The notes: generated by a model not told the origin, from the letters alone. 10,112 nt of DNA from Acidiluteibacter sp965660325 (GCA_965660325.1 CBFHZL010000097.1:1-10112); one strand, 5' to 3'; shown: positions 1-6,512, numbered from the stretch's first letter. Program-made: numbers and translations.

Positions 1-2
1 GA

Positions 3-365
3 AAAGTTCCTTTCTTCAAAGGATACTTTGTTAGCAAACTAAATATTCTATGCAATACTTTTCAAAAAACAGATAAGGTAGATCTCACAAAAGACTTACT
101 ATTTGAACAAATGGTTGAAATTATAAATGAGTCCAGTTTTAACATTTTCTATAAAAACTCAGAAACTGGCGAAATTATGGCTACTTCATCGTTTTGCTGG
201 AAGTCTTGGGGGGAAAATATTTACATCACCGTTAAAGAACTCGATAAAGCAAATGCTCAATTGGAATTCTATTCCTCTGCCATTATGCAAATTTATGATT
301 GGGGTAAAAATGAAGAAAACTACAATCAATTAGTCAAAAGAAGAGAAGAATCCTTAATTGTATAA
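3..365 (+). CDS. Uncharacterised protein, C-terminal part (5' end lies outside the window)
   Basis: The frame is open from the left edge to a TAA at 363-365, giving 120 visible residues, so the gene starts upstream of the window. The ATG at 111 is in frame, but residues before it (such as PFFKGYFVSKLN) also look coding, so I treat 111 as internal. The visible part reads like a small alpha/beta domain: a helix-rich start, then a strand pattern around EIMATSSFCWKSWGENIYITV, and a C-terminal stretch with SAIMQIYDWGKNEENYNQL. I see no membrane segment, signal peptide or catalytic motif in this portion. The stop is 2 bases before the GTG of the downstream regulator, so the two are almost certainly co-transcribed and probably translationally coupled. 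I do not recognise the family well enough to name it. That it is a real gene is fairly sure; its function is unknown. Confidence 0.7.
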   Translation, partial: KVPFFKGYFVSKLNILCNTFQKTDKVDLTKDLLFEQMVEIINESSFNIFYKNSETGEIMATSSFCWKSWGENIYITVKELDKANAQLEFYSSAIMQIYDWGKNEENYNQLVKRREESLIV

Positions 366-367
366 CC

Positions 368-592
368 GTGCCCATTACCGTTAATTTAGATGTCTTATTG
401 GCTAAACGAAAAATGCAGTCAAAAGAACTCGCTGAAGCAATAGGCCTATCGGTGGTTAATCTGTCGATATTAAAACAAGGAAAAGTCAAAGCGATTCGAT
501 TTTCAACCTTGGAAGCTATTTGTGAAGCACTCGAGTGTCAACCTGGAGATTTGTTAGAGTTTAAGAAAAAAGAAAAACCCATTGATCATTAA
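368..592 (+). CDS. Small Cro/C1-type helix-turn-helix transcriptional regulator (YozG-like)
   Basis: This 74-residue protein is a single HTH_3/XRE DNA-binding domain. The opening PITVNLDVLLAKRKMQSKEL forms helix 1 and the lead into the HTH. LAEAIGLSVVNLSILKQGKVKAI (about residues 21-43) is the helix-turn-helix, and the ending STLEAICEALECQPGDLLEF is typical of the short YozG/YdaS-like class. There is no effector domain, so it probably acts as a bare dimeric DNA binder. The start is GTG at 368, chosen because family members begin with a similar short M-P-I-x-V-N-L-D segment; no in-frame ATG precedes the HTH. The start lies 2 bases after the upstream stop, with a purine-rich stretch (aagaagagaagaa) inside the upstream gene as a possible ribosome site. 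Regulators of this type often sit beside a DUF2975 membrane protein; the visible neighbour does not look like one. Family call sure, targets unknown. Confidence 0.88.
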   Translation: MPITVNLDVLLAKRKMQSKELAEAIGLSVVNLSILKQGKVKAIRFSTLEAICEALECQPGDLLEFKKKEKPIDH

Positions 593-601
593 ATCAATGG
601 G
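561..601 (-). terminator. Intrinsic terminator of the J-domain gene, embedded in the 3' end of the convergent regulator gene
   Basis: A perfect 9-bp stem pairs 578-586 (cccattgat) with 593-601 (atcaatggg), with a 6-base loop that includes the TAA of the plus-strand regulator. Read on the minus strand it is followed by TTTTTCTTTTTT (577 down to 566), a good U-tract. On the plus strand no U-run follows, so it serves mainly the leftward J-domain gene. The U-tract overlaps regulator codons for the lysine-rich tail. A perfect 14-base palindrome (aaccttataaggtt, 607-620) lies between this hairpin and the J-domain stop and may add to termination. Confidence 0.75.
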
Positions 602-629
602 GCATTAACCTTATAAGGTTTAATATTTA

Positions 630-1079
630 CTACTCTTGCTCTGTGCCTTTCTTCGACTTTCGATACAAGAAAGAATTGAAAATGTTTCGTTTTCCAAAAC
701 GCATTTGCTTATCAGAATTAATAAGCTTCTGGAACAATTTTGCACTTACTCCAAAATACTCATAAGTACTTCCATCGGTAAATGTTACATCCAATAGCAT
801 CCCTTTATGTTTAAAATCTTCTATGGTCTCATTTTCTAGCATAGCAGTGTATGCTTCTAAATTAGCCTCTTTGGTAGCAGGTGCAATACTTACTAAAAAA
901 TGATAGCCATCAATAATTTGCTTGCTCTTGATCTCCGCCTCTTTGGCTTTCTCATCTCCATCTTGAAACTTATCAGGATGCCACTCTTTAACTAGGTTTC
1001 GGTAAGTTGATTTTAATTGCTTTAAATCGATTTCCTTTTCGACGTTAAACAGCTTTTTGTATTCGTTGATACGTTTCAT
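630..1079 (-). CDS. J-domain co-chaperone-like protein with C-terminal KTSC domain
   Basis: This 149-residue protein has an N-terminal J domain (about residues 3-65) with the signature HPD at 34-36 in KEWHPDKFQ. It is preceded by a basic helix II (LKSTYRNLVKE) and followed by a lysine-rich loop and helix III. In this family the HPD loop stimulates the ATPase of a DnaK-type Hsp70. There is no Gly/Phe region, zinc-binding CxxCxGxG repeat or DnaJ C-terminal domain, so it is not general DnaJ. The C-terminal part (about 94-141), with LLDVTFTDGSTYEYFGVSAKLF and a final FNSFLYRK, matches the KTSC fold first noted near lysyl-tRNA synthetases, whose role is poorly known. It is cytosolic: no signal peptide or membrane segment. 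It follows the DUF5655 gene after a 79-base gap that carries its own predicted promoter. J domain sure; KTSC assignment fairly sure; client unknown. Confidence 0.88.
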   Translation of the reverse strand: MKRINEYKKLFNVEKEIDLKQLKSTYRNLVKEWHPDKFQDGDEKAKEAEIKSKQIIDGYHFLVSIAPATKEANLEAYTAMLENETIEDFKHKGMLLDVTFTDGSTYEYFGVSAKLFQKLINSDKQMRFGKRNIFNSFLYRKSKKGTEQE

Positions 1080-1100
1080 AATGATTCTTTAATTGGCCGA

Positions 1101-1134
1101 CAAAGCTACATATTTAATTCAGCTGAATAACCAA
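1101..1134 (-). promoter_or_regulatory. Predicted Bacteroidota-type promoter of the J-domain gene, with a palindrome in its spacer
   Basis: Read on the minus strand, TAGCTTTG (1108-1101) matches the TAnnTTTG -7 consensus exactly. TTGG (1134-1131) lies 22 bases upstream as a candidate -33 element. Transcription would start near 1095, leaving a short leader of about 15 bases before the ATG at 1079. The perfect 12-base palindrome attcagctgaat (1117-1128) sits in the spacer, a possible operator position. The -7 match is clear; the -33 element and any operator role are inference. Confidence 0.55.
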
Positions 1135-1158
1135 TTCGTCAAAATGATCATAAAGACA

Positions 1159-1569
1159 CTATTCTAGTGCATATTCATACCCTTGTCTGATTAGATCAAA
1201 AAAGTGTATATCCACTTGTTCCTCACTGTAAACTCGAATGTGGTGAGCAAATTTTCCAAAGTAGCTGGTAACTTTATGAATTCGATCACTCTCTATCACT
1301 TCATGGAAATAGAATTTAACATCGAGGCAGTGCTTCATGGGTTTCACAATCAGCCAGGCTTTGCCATTTGAAAACACAGCACTATGAGTCGCTGCACCAA
1401 CTGAATTTGGCTCCCAACTAGCCGTGTACTGGCAAATTTGATCAAATAATAACACGAGTTCATCGGAACGACCAATAAAAAGCTCGCCAATATCTTTTTG
1501 GGTACAGGAATGTGACTGGTGTGCTGTTTTAAACCGTCGTTTACACTTTGGGCAAATCCATTGCTTCAT
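1159..1569 (-). CDS. DUF5655-type protein with N-terminal zinc ribbon
   Basis: This 136-residue protein opens with a short metal-binding motif: C6-P-K-C9, then H20-S-C22 (with H17 close by), which looks like a small zinc ribbon. The rest (about 27-136) resembles the DUF5655 domain: a helix with ELFIGRSDELVLLFDQIC, then a strand-rich centre including HSAVFSNGKAWLIVKPMKHCLDVKFYFHE, and the ending FGKFAHHIRVYSEEQVDIHFFDLIRQGYEYA. DUF5655 domains are believed to be related to nuclease-like or nucleic-acid-associated proteins, but no function is established and I see no clear catalytic set. It is cytosolic. Its ATG overlaps the TGA of the MATE gene (ATGA, 1569-1566), which implies translational coupling and one transcript. 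No separate promoter is needed. Family call moderate to good; function unknown. Confidence 0.75.
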   Translation of the reverse strand: MKQWICPKCKRRFKTAHQSHSCTQKDIGELFIGRSDELVLLFDQICQYTASWEPNSVGAATHSAVFSNGKAWLIVKPMKHCLDVKFYFHEVIESDRIHKVTSYFGKFAHHIRVYSEEQVDIHFFDLIRQGYEYALE

Positions 1570-2903
1570 GGCCTTGGTAGATTACTTTTAATGAGTTGAT
1601 TAAATTTCCACACCAAAGCAATAGCGCGGTAAAGCATCCAGACCAAAAAGGCGAGCCAAACGCCATAAATACCCATTTCAAAAAATTGACTGATGTACAA
1701 AACAGGAACAAATCCTACAAAAGTGGCCAATAAAAGCACATTTCTAAGCAACCTCATCTCCCCTAGCCCTTTAAAAATTCCATCGTAAATAAAAGCCACG
1801 GCATTAATAGGCAAACTAACCAATACAAGAAAAAAGAAGGAAGTAAACACTGTTATCACCTCCGGTTGATTGCTAAATAATCGACCTAATTCATCATAGG
1901 CTATTATACCGATTACAAGTAATAGACAAGCCATCATCAAGCCATAGTTCAAGCAGCGTTTGCCTAAAACTGAAAGAGACTTAAAGTCCTTAGCGCCAAA
2001 TAGCTTACCACCCAATATATTTCCTGCGGAAGCATATCCATCTAAAAAGAAAGAAGAAAACAACCATAAATTAATGGCAATGGTATGCGCTGCAATTACC
2101 TCTTTACCCAAATCAGTAGCCACTCTTACCGCCAATATAAAAGCTATGTTTAACGAAAGCGTTCTGACGAATAAATTAAGGCTCATTATAGCTAATCGCT
2201 TAATATCAGGGTGTATTGGGAAGCTGAGTCGCAGACGAATGGATGTTTTTAATCGCAATAAAACAAATGACAAAATAGCCATAACAGCCTGAGATATAAG
2301 ACTTGCCCAAGCTGCACCTTCAATATGCATGGGAGGAATAAATGAATCAACTCCATAAACCAAAAGAAAATCTAAAGCAATGTTTATGACAGCACCGATA
2401 ATGGCTATAACCATTGGCCATGTCGTATTCTGCAATCCTCGAAAGATTCCAAAAACAGCAAAAGTGAACAACGTTAAAGGAAACCCCCATACACGTATAC
2501 TGTAGTATTCAATGCAATAAGCGAGCACCTGCCCTTCTGCATTTAGCAATTCAAAAATTGGTTGAATAAATAAAGCAGTGCCACCCAAAACACCAAAGGA
2601 AAGTAGCAGGTTAAAAAAAATAGCTTGAGCGGGAAGGTTCGTCACATTTGATAATTGATTTGCACCAACATGCTGCGATATGATTGCAGAAATAGCGCTT
2701 CTAGTTTGTCCCAAAATCCAAATAAGCATGGATAAAAAAGCTCCAACGATACCAACGGCCGCAAGTGCTTCTGTAGCGTTTACATCAAGATTACCAACTA
2801 CTGCAGCATCAGTAGAAGAAAGCAAAGGCTCTGCAATACTTGCCAAAAGAGCAGGAATAGCAATCTTATTGATGTGCCGGAAAGTCACTTCTTTTCTGAT
2901 CAT
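1566..2903 (-). CDS. MATE family efflux transporter, DinF-like
   Basis: This 445-residue inner-membrane protein fits the usual 12-helix MATE length. These transporters use H+ or Na+ gradients to expel cationic drugs and other small organic compounds. Visible signatures: the opening IAIPALLASIAEPLLSSTDAAVVG (about 14-37), the FRGLQNTTWPM segment (154-164), NIALDFLLVYG (174-184), EGAAWAS (195-201), and in the second half FLDGYASAGNILGGKLFGA (287-304), which is characteristic of the DinF branch rather than NorM. The two halves show the expected internal pseudo-repeat. The ATG at 2903 is followed directly by the charged MIRKEVTFRHINK start typical of the family. A TTACTTTG sequence (2915-2908), one mismatch from the -7 consensus, lies 4 bases upstream, so the leader may be very short. 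It leads a two-gene unit with the overlapping DUF5655 gene. The substrate cannot be told from sequence. Confidence 0.93.
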   Translation of the reverse strand: MIRKEVTFRHINKIAIPALLASIAEPLLSSTDAAVVGNLDVNATEALAAVGIVGAFLSMLIWILGQTRSAISAIISQHVGANQLSNVTNLPAQAIFFNLLLSFGVLGGTALFIQPIFELLNAEGQVLAYCIEYYSIRVWGFPLTLFTFAVFGIFRGLQNTTWPMVIAIIGAVINIALDFLLVYGVDSFIPPMHIEGAAWASLISQAVMAILSFVLLRLKTSIRLRLSFPIHPDIKRLAIMSLNLFVRTLSLNIAFILAVRVATDLGKEVIAAHTIAINLWLFSSFFLDGYASAGNILGGKLFGAKDFKSLSVLGKRCLNYGLMMACLLLVIGIIAYDELGRLFSNQPEVITVFTSFFFLVLVSLPINAVAFIYDGIFKGLGEMRLLRNVLLLATFVGFVPVLYISQFFEMGIYGVWLAFLVWMLYRAIALVWKFNQLIKSNLPRP

Positions 2904-2933
2904 TTTGCAAAGTAAGCCGTTTTATTAAAAGCG

Positions 2934-2968
2934 GTAAAATAAAAAAGGCCTTCTTTTCAGAAGGCCTT
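2934..2968 (-). terminator. Intrinsic terminator of the fasciclin lipoprotein gene
   Basis: A perfect 10-bp stem pairs 2945-2954 (aaggccttct) with 2959-2968 (agaaggcctt) around a 4-base loop. On the minus strand it is followed by a T-rich run (TTTTTTATTTTA, 2946 down to 2935). It lies 24 bases after the FAS1 stop and separates that gene from the MATE unit. Confidence 0.88.
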
Positions 2969-2991
2969 ATAACTATTTATTTAGACTACAA

Positions 2992-3969
2992 TTATAGTGT
3001 AGGAAGTAATACTTGGTCAACTGCATGGATGACACCATTAGTACCTTGTACATCTGTTACAATAATATCTACCATACCTTGGTTTGCGTTAGCTGTTCCC
3101 AATTTGGCACCGTTAGATAAATCCACTGTTAAATCAGATCCTTCTAAGGTTGGTACAACTTGTCCTTGCGTCAAGTCACCTGCTCGTACGTTGCCGGCAG
3201 TCACTACGTGATATTCTAAAACTTTCGCTAAAGTAGCTGTAGGAATATCGCTTAGACTATTCCATGTTGGCTCAGAATCTAATAATGCTTGGAAAGCAGC
3301 GTTTGTTGGTGCAAATACAGTGAAAGGACCATTTCCACTCAATGTAGCAACATAATTAAAACTACTGTCGGCTTGTAAAGCGGCTACTAAAGAAGAAAAA
3401 CGATCATCATTAATCGCTAATTCTACAATATTTTGAGGAGTAATAATTGCATCAATTACATGGATAACACCATTTGAAGCCATGATATCTGCCTCAATTA
3501 CATTTGAAGAATTATTAATTTTTACACCATTACCAGTTTCTAACAATAAGCTTGCATTTGTTCCATTTGGACCTGCAGGACTAATAGTTGTCGCGTATGA
3601 ATCATTCATAATATCTCCTGATTTTACTACAGAAGGAAGTACGTGATAAGTTAACGCACCAGTTAGCGTAGTTAAGTCAATATCAGAAATTCTATCCCAA
3701 GCTGGGTTTGATGCTAGTAAATTAACAAACGCTTGGTTTGTTGGTGCAAATACTGTGAAAGTCCCCTCATCTTGGAAAGTAGGAGCCAAACCTGACTGAG
3801 TCAATGCCACTACTAAACTATCCATGCGATCATCAGCTAATGCTAAATCTACGATAGTACCTAACTGAGGTGCAGTCGGGTTATTGTTGTCATCATCATC
3901 GTCATCACATGCAATTAACGATGTACTTAGAATTAATGCTGCCATTAACAGCTTGTTTAAATTTTTCAT
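2992..3969 (-). CDS. Fasciclin (FAS1) domain lipoprotein, two tandem FAS1 domains
   Basis: This 325-residue protein starts with a lipoprotein signal peptide: basic MKNLNK, a hydrophobic core, and the lipobox L-I-A-C with C21 as the lipidated residue. Directly after it come six Asp and three Asn. In Bacteroidota an acidic stretch in this position acts as an export signal to the cell surface, so it is probably an outer-leaflet lipoprotein. Two FAS1 domains follow (about 36-178 and 179-325), each with the same landmarks: FAPTNQAF (74-81) and FAPTNAAF (219-226), YHV (108-110 and 253-255), and NGVIHVID (166-173) and NGVIHAVD (311-318), offset by 145 residues. FAS1 domains mediate adhesion and matrix interactions in other systems; the ligand here is unknown. 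It is monocistronic, with its own terminator and a long AT-rich upstream region. Assignment very sure. Confidence 0.95.
   Translation of the reverse strand: MKNLNKLLMAALILSTSLIACDDDDDDNNNPTAPQLGTIVDLALADDRMDSLVVALTQSGLAPTFQDEGTFTVFAPTNQAFVNLLASNPAWDRISDIDLTTLTGALTYHVLPSVVKSGDIMNDSYATTISPAGPNGTNASLLLETGNGVKINNSSNVIEADIMASNGVIHVIDAIITPQNIVELAINDDRFSSLVAALQADSSFNYVATLSGNGPFTVFAPTNAAFQALLDSEPTWNSLSDIPTATLAKVLEYHVVTAGNVRAGDLTQGQVVPTLEGSDLTVDLSNGAKLGTANANQGMVDIIVTDVQGTNGVIHAVDQVLLPTL
3301..3760. repeat. Direct repeat copies marking the FAS1 domain duplication
   Basis: The 25-base segments 3301-3325 and 3736-3760 (gtttgttggtgcaaatac, then a/t, then gtgaaa on the plus strand) differ at one base and lie 435 bases (145 codons) apart. 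They encode the conserved FTVFAPTN strand of the two FAS1 domains. The rest of the domains is more divergent at the DNA level. The entry spans from the first copy to the end of the second. Confidence 0.8.
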
Positions 3970-4156
3970 AGTTATGTGTTTTAATTGTTTGTGTTTGGGT
4001 ATGTAAACAGAACGTTAAGATATTTGTTTATTAAAATATGTTAACCATTAAACAATTAATCGCAAATACCTAACAAACAATTGATTAATTTTTTAAAAAG
4101 CCAATATAATTAATCAAAGTCTAGTTAATTTATCGTATTTTTAAAAAAACTTGACC

Positions 4157-4930
4157 ATGAAAAATAAAGAAGAAATCGTAAAAAACTGGCTCCCACGATA
4201 TACCGGAACTCGAATAGAAGACTTTGGCGAATACATTTTACTAACTAACTTTAGTAATTATGTTCACATGTTTGCCGATGAGTTTAACGTTCCAATCATT
4301 GGGGAAGACAAGCCGATGCAAACAGCCACAGCCAACGGAATTACCATTATCAACTTTGGGATGGGTAGCCCAATGGCTGCCACCGTAATGGATTTACTTT
4401 CAGCGATAATGCCTAAGGCTGTTCTATTCTTAGGTAAATGTGGAGGTCTTAAAAAGAAAACGCAAATTGGAGATATGATCTTACCTATCGCTGCCATTAG
4501 AGGAGAAGGAACAAGTGATGATTATATGCCACCTGAGGTTCCTGCATTGCCCTCTTTCCGGCTGCAGCGATCGGTATCTTCTATGATTAAAAAGCATCAA
4601 TTGGATTATTGGACTGGAACTGTTTATACAACGAACCGCAGAGTTTGGGAACATGATGAGAGCTTCAAGGATTACCTAAGAGAAATACGAGCAATGGGAA
4701 TAGACATGGAAACGGCAACTATTTTCACCGTGGCATTTGTAAATGAAATCCCACATGGTGCTTTATTGTTAGTATCAGATAATCCTATGATCGCTGAGGG
4801 AGTAAAAACAACAGAAAGTGATAAAGGCGTTACATCAAACTATGTAAATGCTCACCTGCAAATTGGTATCGACGCCTTAATAGAACTGAGGGATTCGGGC
4901 GAGTCTGTAAAACACCTAAGATACAGCTAG
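4157..4930 (+). CDS. amn: AMP nucleosidase, short Bacteroidota form
   Basis: This 257-residue cytosolic enzyme of the nucleoside phosphorylase (PNP_UDP_1) fold hydrolyses AMP to adenine and ribose 5-phosphate, a purine salvage and AMP-pool control step. Visible motifs: NFGMGSPMA (66-74), phosphate-site-like; LGKCGGL (92-98); GIDMETATIF (181-190), with the Glu that contacts the ribose in this fold; and VSDNPM (206-211), whose Asp208 fits the catalytic acid position. It lacks the N-terminal domain of the roughly 480-residue E. coli Amn, as is usual in Bacteroidota. I chose the ATG at 4157 (MKNKEEIVKNWLPRYTG) because the family begins this way; a TTG at 4151 two codons upstream is in frame but unlikely. 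It is monocistronic and divergent from the FAS1 gene across 187 AT-rich bases, in which I see no confident promoter. Assignment very sure. Confidence 0.93.
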   Translation: MKNKEEIVKNWLPRYTGTRIEDFGEYILLTNFSNYVHMFADEFNVPIIGEDKPMQTATANGITIINFGMGSPMAATVMDLLSAIMPKAVLFLGKCGGLKKKTQIGDMILPIAAIRGEGTSDDYMPPEVPALPSFRLQRSVSSMIKKHQLDYWTGTVYTTNRRVWEHDESFKDYLREIRAMGIDMETATIFTVAFVNEIPHGALLLVSDNPMIAEGVKTTESDKGVTSNYVNAHLQIGIDALIELRDSGESVKHLRYS

Positions 4931-4936
4931 AAAAAC

Positions 4937-4977
4937 AAAAAGGATGTACAATTATAGATGTACATCCTTTTTCTCTT
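4937..4977. terminator. Bidirectional intrinsic terminator between amn and the TPR gene
   Basis: A stem of up to 14 bp pairs 4937-4950 (aaaaaggatgtaca) with 4959-4972 (tgtacatccttttt) around an 8-base loop. T-rich runs follow on both strands (ttttctctttt on plus; ttttt and gtttttc on minus). It starts 6 bases after the amn stop and ends 14-20 bases from the stop of the convergent gene, so it can serve both. Confidence 0.88.
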
Positions 4978-4991
4978 TTGATCAAGTATTA

Positions 4992-5828
4992 CTATTCATC
5001 GTCATCTTCATCATCTTCCGTCTCGTCACTCTTAAATGACTTATAAATCACTTCAGACTCTTTCTTCCTAGAAGCTACATCTACTTTTTCCCCTACTAAA
5101 TACTTTTCCATTTCTTTACTCATAGCCAATATTCCAGGTGCTTGTGACTCATTTACCTCAAACTTATAGGCCTCAAAATATTTATTATACTCTCCGTTCT
5201 TCACTAAAGTGGCCCACTCTTCTAGCCCATTAACAAGCGTTTGCGCAGACACCTCATCTGGGACATAACCTTCGTTAATGTTTTCCATGGCTAACTTGAT
5301 ACTTTTAACGCCCTCACCTATGTTTCGAGCTTTAATCTCATACACCCCTTTCATCAACCATACCGCATAATCGTCAGGATCAAACTTGACAATTTTACCC
5401 ATGTAATAAGCCGCCTTACGAGCGTTATCGGTATCATAATAAATTTCTGAAATCTTTATTACCGTATCTTTCAGCTGCGTTAAAAAGTCATCATTTACCT
5501 TTAGAATTTTATCATTCTCTTCCTTGGTTGCATACTTCACCATTTTGTATGCTCCTTTTAACGACTCTTTAATGGCTTTTGGATAATCCTCTTGATATTC
5601 CCAATTACGGGCCAATTCAAAATAACCTTGTGCCAAATACATGTAAGTTGTAGGATTTCTTCTATAGTCAGAATCCTCTGTAAGTTTCTCAGCTTTATCG
5701 ACCACATCCTCGTACTTGCCATCAACCATCAAAAATGCAATTTTGCTCAACTTTTTATCTTCTTCTTGTGCAGTAATACTTCCGATTGATAAGGCTGTTA
5801 TCGTAAGTGTTAATAGGATATTTTTCAT
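4992..5828 (-). CDS. Exported TPR-like repeat protein with acidic C-terminal tail
   Basis: This 278-residue protein has a Sec signal peptide (MKNILLTLTITALSIGSITA) with a likely type I cleavage after A20 (ITA/QEE), so it should be periplasmic; no lipobox Cys is present. The mature part is almost wholly helical, with TPR-like helix pairs: about 60-97 (TTYMYLAQGYFELARNW, then DYPKAIKESLKGAYKM), 119-150 (ending AAYYMGKIVKFDPDD) and 152-183 (YAVWLMKGVYEIKARN). TPR units normally act as protein-binding scaffolds. The C-terminus is a strongly acidic tail (SDETEDDEDDDE), perhaps a cation- or partner-binding feature. The gene is monocistronic and divergent from the 5946 gene. I cannot name an orthologue. 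Export and TPR-like fold fairly sure; role unknown. Confidence 0.8.
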   Translation of the reverse strand: MKNILLTLTITALSIGSITAQEEDKKLSKIAFLMVDGKYEDVVDKAEKLTEDSDYRRNPTTYMYLAQGYFELARNWEYQEDYPKAIKESLKGAYKMVKYATKEENDKILKVNDDFLTQLKDTVIKISEIYYDTDNARKAAYYMGKIVKFDPDDYAVWLMKGVYEIKARNIGEGVKSIKLAMENINEGYVPDEVSAQTLVNGLEEWATLVKNGEYNKYFEAYKFEVNESQAPGILAMSKEMEKYLVGEKVDVASRKKESEVIYKSFKSDETEDDEDDDE

Positions 5829-5921
5829 AATTCGTTATTGTTTTGATTGGTGAAAGTACAAATCTTGTACCAAGCAGAAACGAAGATAAGATAATTAGGC
5901 TACATAGCTCAAAAATTATGG

Positions 5922-5929
5922 TAATTTTG
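5922..5929 (+). promoter_or_regulatory. Predicted -7 promoter element (TAATTTTG)
   Basis: TAATTTTG is an exact match to the Bacteroidota TAnnTTTG consensus and ends 16 bases before the ATG at 5946, giving a leader of roughly 10 bases. I see no convincing -33 TTG at the usual distance. A GGAG at 5931-5934 is SD-like but would lie at or beside the predicted transcription start. Confidence 0.45.
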
Positions 5930-5945
5930 AGGAGAATTAGTCAGC

Positions 5946-6512
5946 ATGAAACATACCGATAAGCGCATAAAATCAACCGAAGGAAAAGATAAATTCACCC
6001 TTGAAATCAACTCCTTTAAGGAAAATGACAAGCAGAAGTTTTTCTCGGTTTGGCTAGGTGCATTTTTAATCTCAGGTGTTGCAATTATCTCCCAACTCTT
6101 TACCAATGAAAACAGCGAGCTAAAACTGATGATTTTTGTTTTTGCTATTTTCTGGGGTTATTTTTCTTATAAAATGATTCGCACATGGCGATGGAGAAAC
6201 AGCGGCAAAGAGGTGCTAGAGTTTACCGATGAGTATGTGATGCTCGGAAAAAGATACGGCGAAAGAGGACTGTTAAAGCCTTATGCAATTGAAAAAGTAT
6301 CTACCCCTCGGAAGTTTAATAATGAAAGCAATGAATTTGTAAAAAGCATCAATGAGTCCTACTGGATGATCTCCAATGAACAGCTATGCTTCAATTTTGG
6401 AAATAAAATCATTTTATTCGGTCATCGTCTCTCAGACAAGGAGGCCAACAAAGTCTTAAAAATAGTAGATACTCAGCTAAAAAAAAGAAACCGACCTACT
6501 CCTGAATCCTAA
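5946..6512 (+). CDS. Uncharacterised two-helix membrane protein, possibly with a PH-like cytoplasmic domain
   Basis: This 188-residue protein begins with a hydrophilic, lysine-rich N-terminus (1-31). A close pair of hydrophobic helices follows at about 33-52 (FFSVWLGAFLISGVAIISQL) and 60-77 (KLMIFVFAIFWGYFSYKM), then a basic RTWRWR patch, which suggests a hairpin with both ends in the cytoplasm. The C-terminal 100 residues alternate strands (KEVLEFTDEYVMLGKRYG, LLKPYAIEKVSTPR, QLCFNFGNKIILFGHRL) and end in a helix (SDKEANKVLKIVDTQLKKR). This order (two helices, beta-rich domain, last helix) resembles bacterial PH-like membrane proteins. That is structural inference; I do not recognise a family. 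A predicted promoter lies just upstream. Its last 17 bases overlap the convergent CoA-transferase gene. Real gene: fairly sure. Confidence 0.75.
   Translation: MKHTDKRIKSTEGKDKFTLEINSFKENDKQKFFSVWLGAFLISGVAIISQLFTNENSELKLMIFVFAIFWGYFSYKMIRTWRWRNSGKEVLEFTDEYVMLGKRYGERGLLKPYAIEKVSTPRKFNNESNEFVKSINESYWMISNEQLCFNFGNKIILFGHRLSDKEANKVLKIVDTQLKKRNRPTPES

Noticed and set aside
1960..2292. Plus-strand 110-codon frame opposite the MATE gene
   Set aside because: Shadow of the MATE coding sequence; no family resemblance and no promoter or start signal.
4151..4156. TTG at 4151 as the AMP nucleosidase start
   Set aside because: The ATG two codons later matches the family's usual N-terminus, and TTG starts are rare.
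3970..4156. Promoters in the divergent FAS1/amn intergenic region
   Set aside because: The region is very AT-rich and must hold promoters for both genes, but no TAnnTTTG match stood out on either strand, so none is annotated.
5829..5900. Promoter for the TPR gene
   Set aside because: Only partial matches (AAGATTTG and GTACTTTC on the minus strand) were found, not good enough to call.
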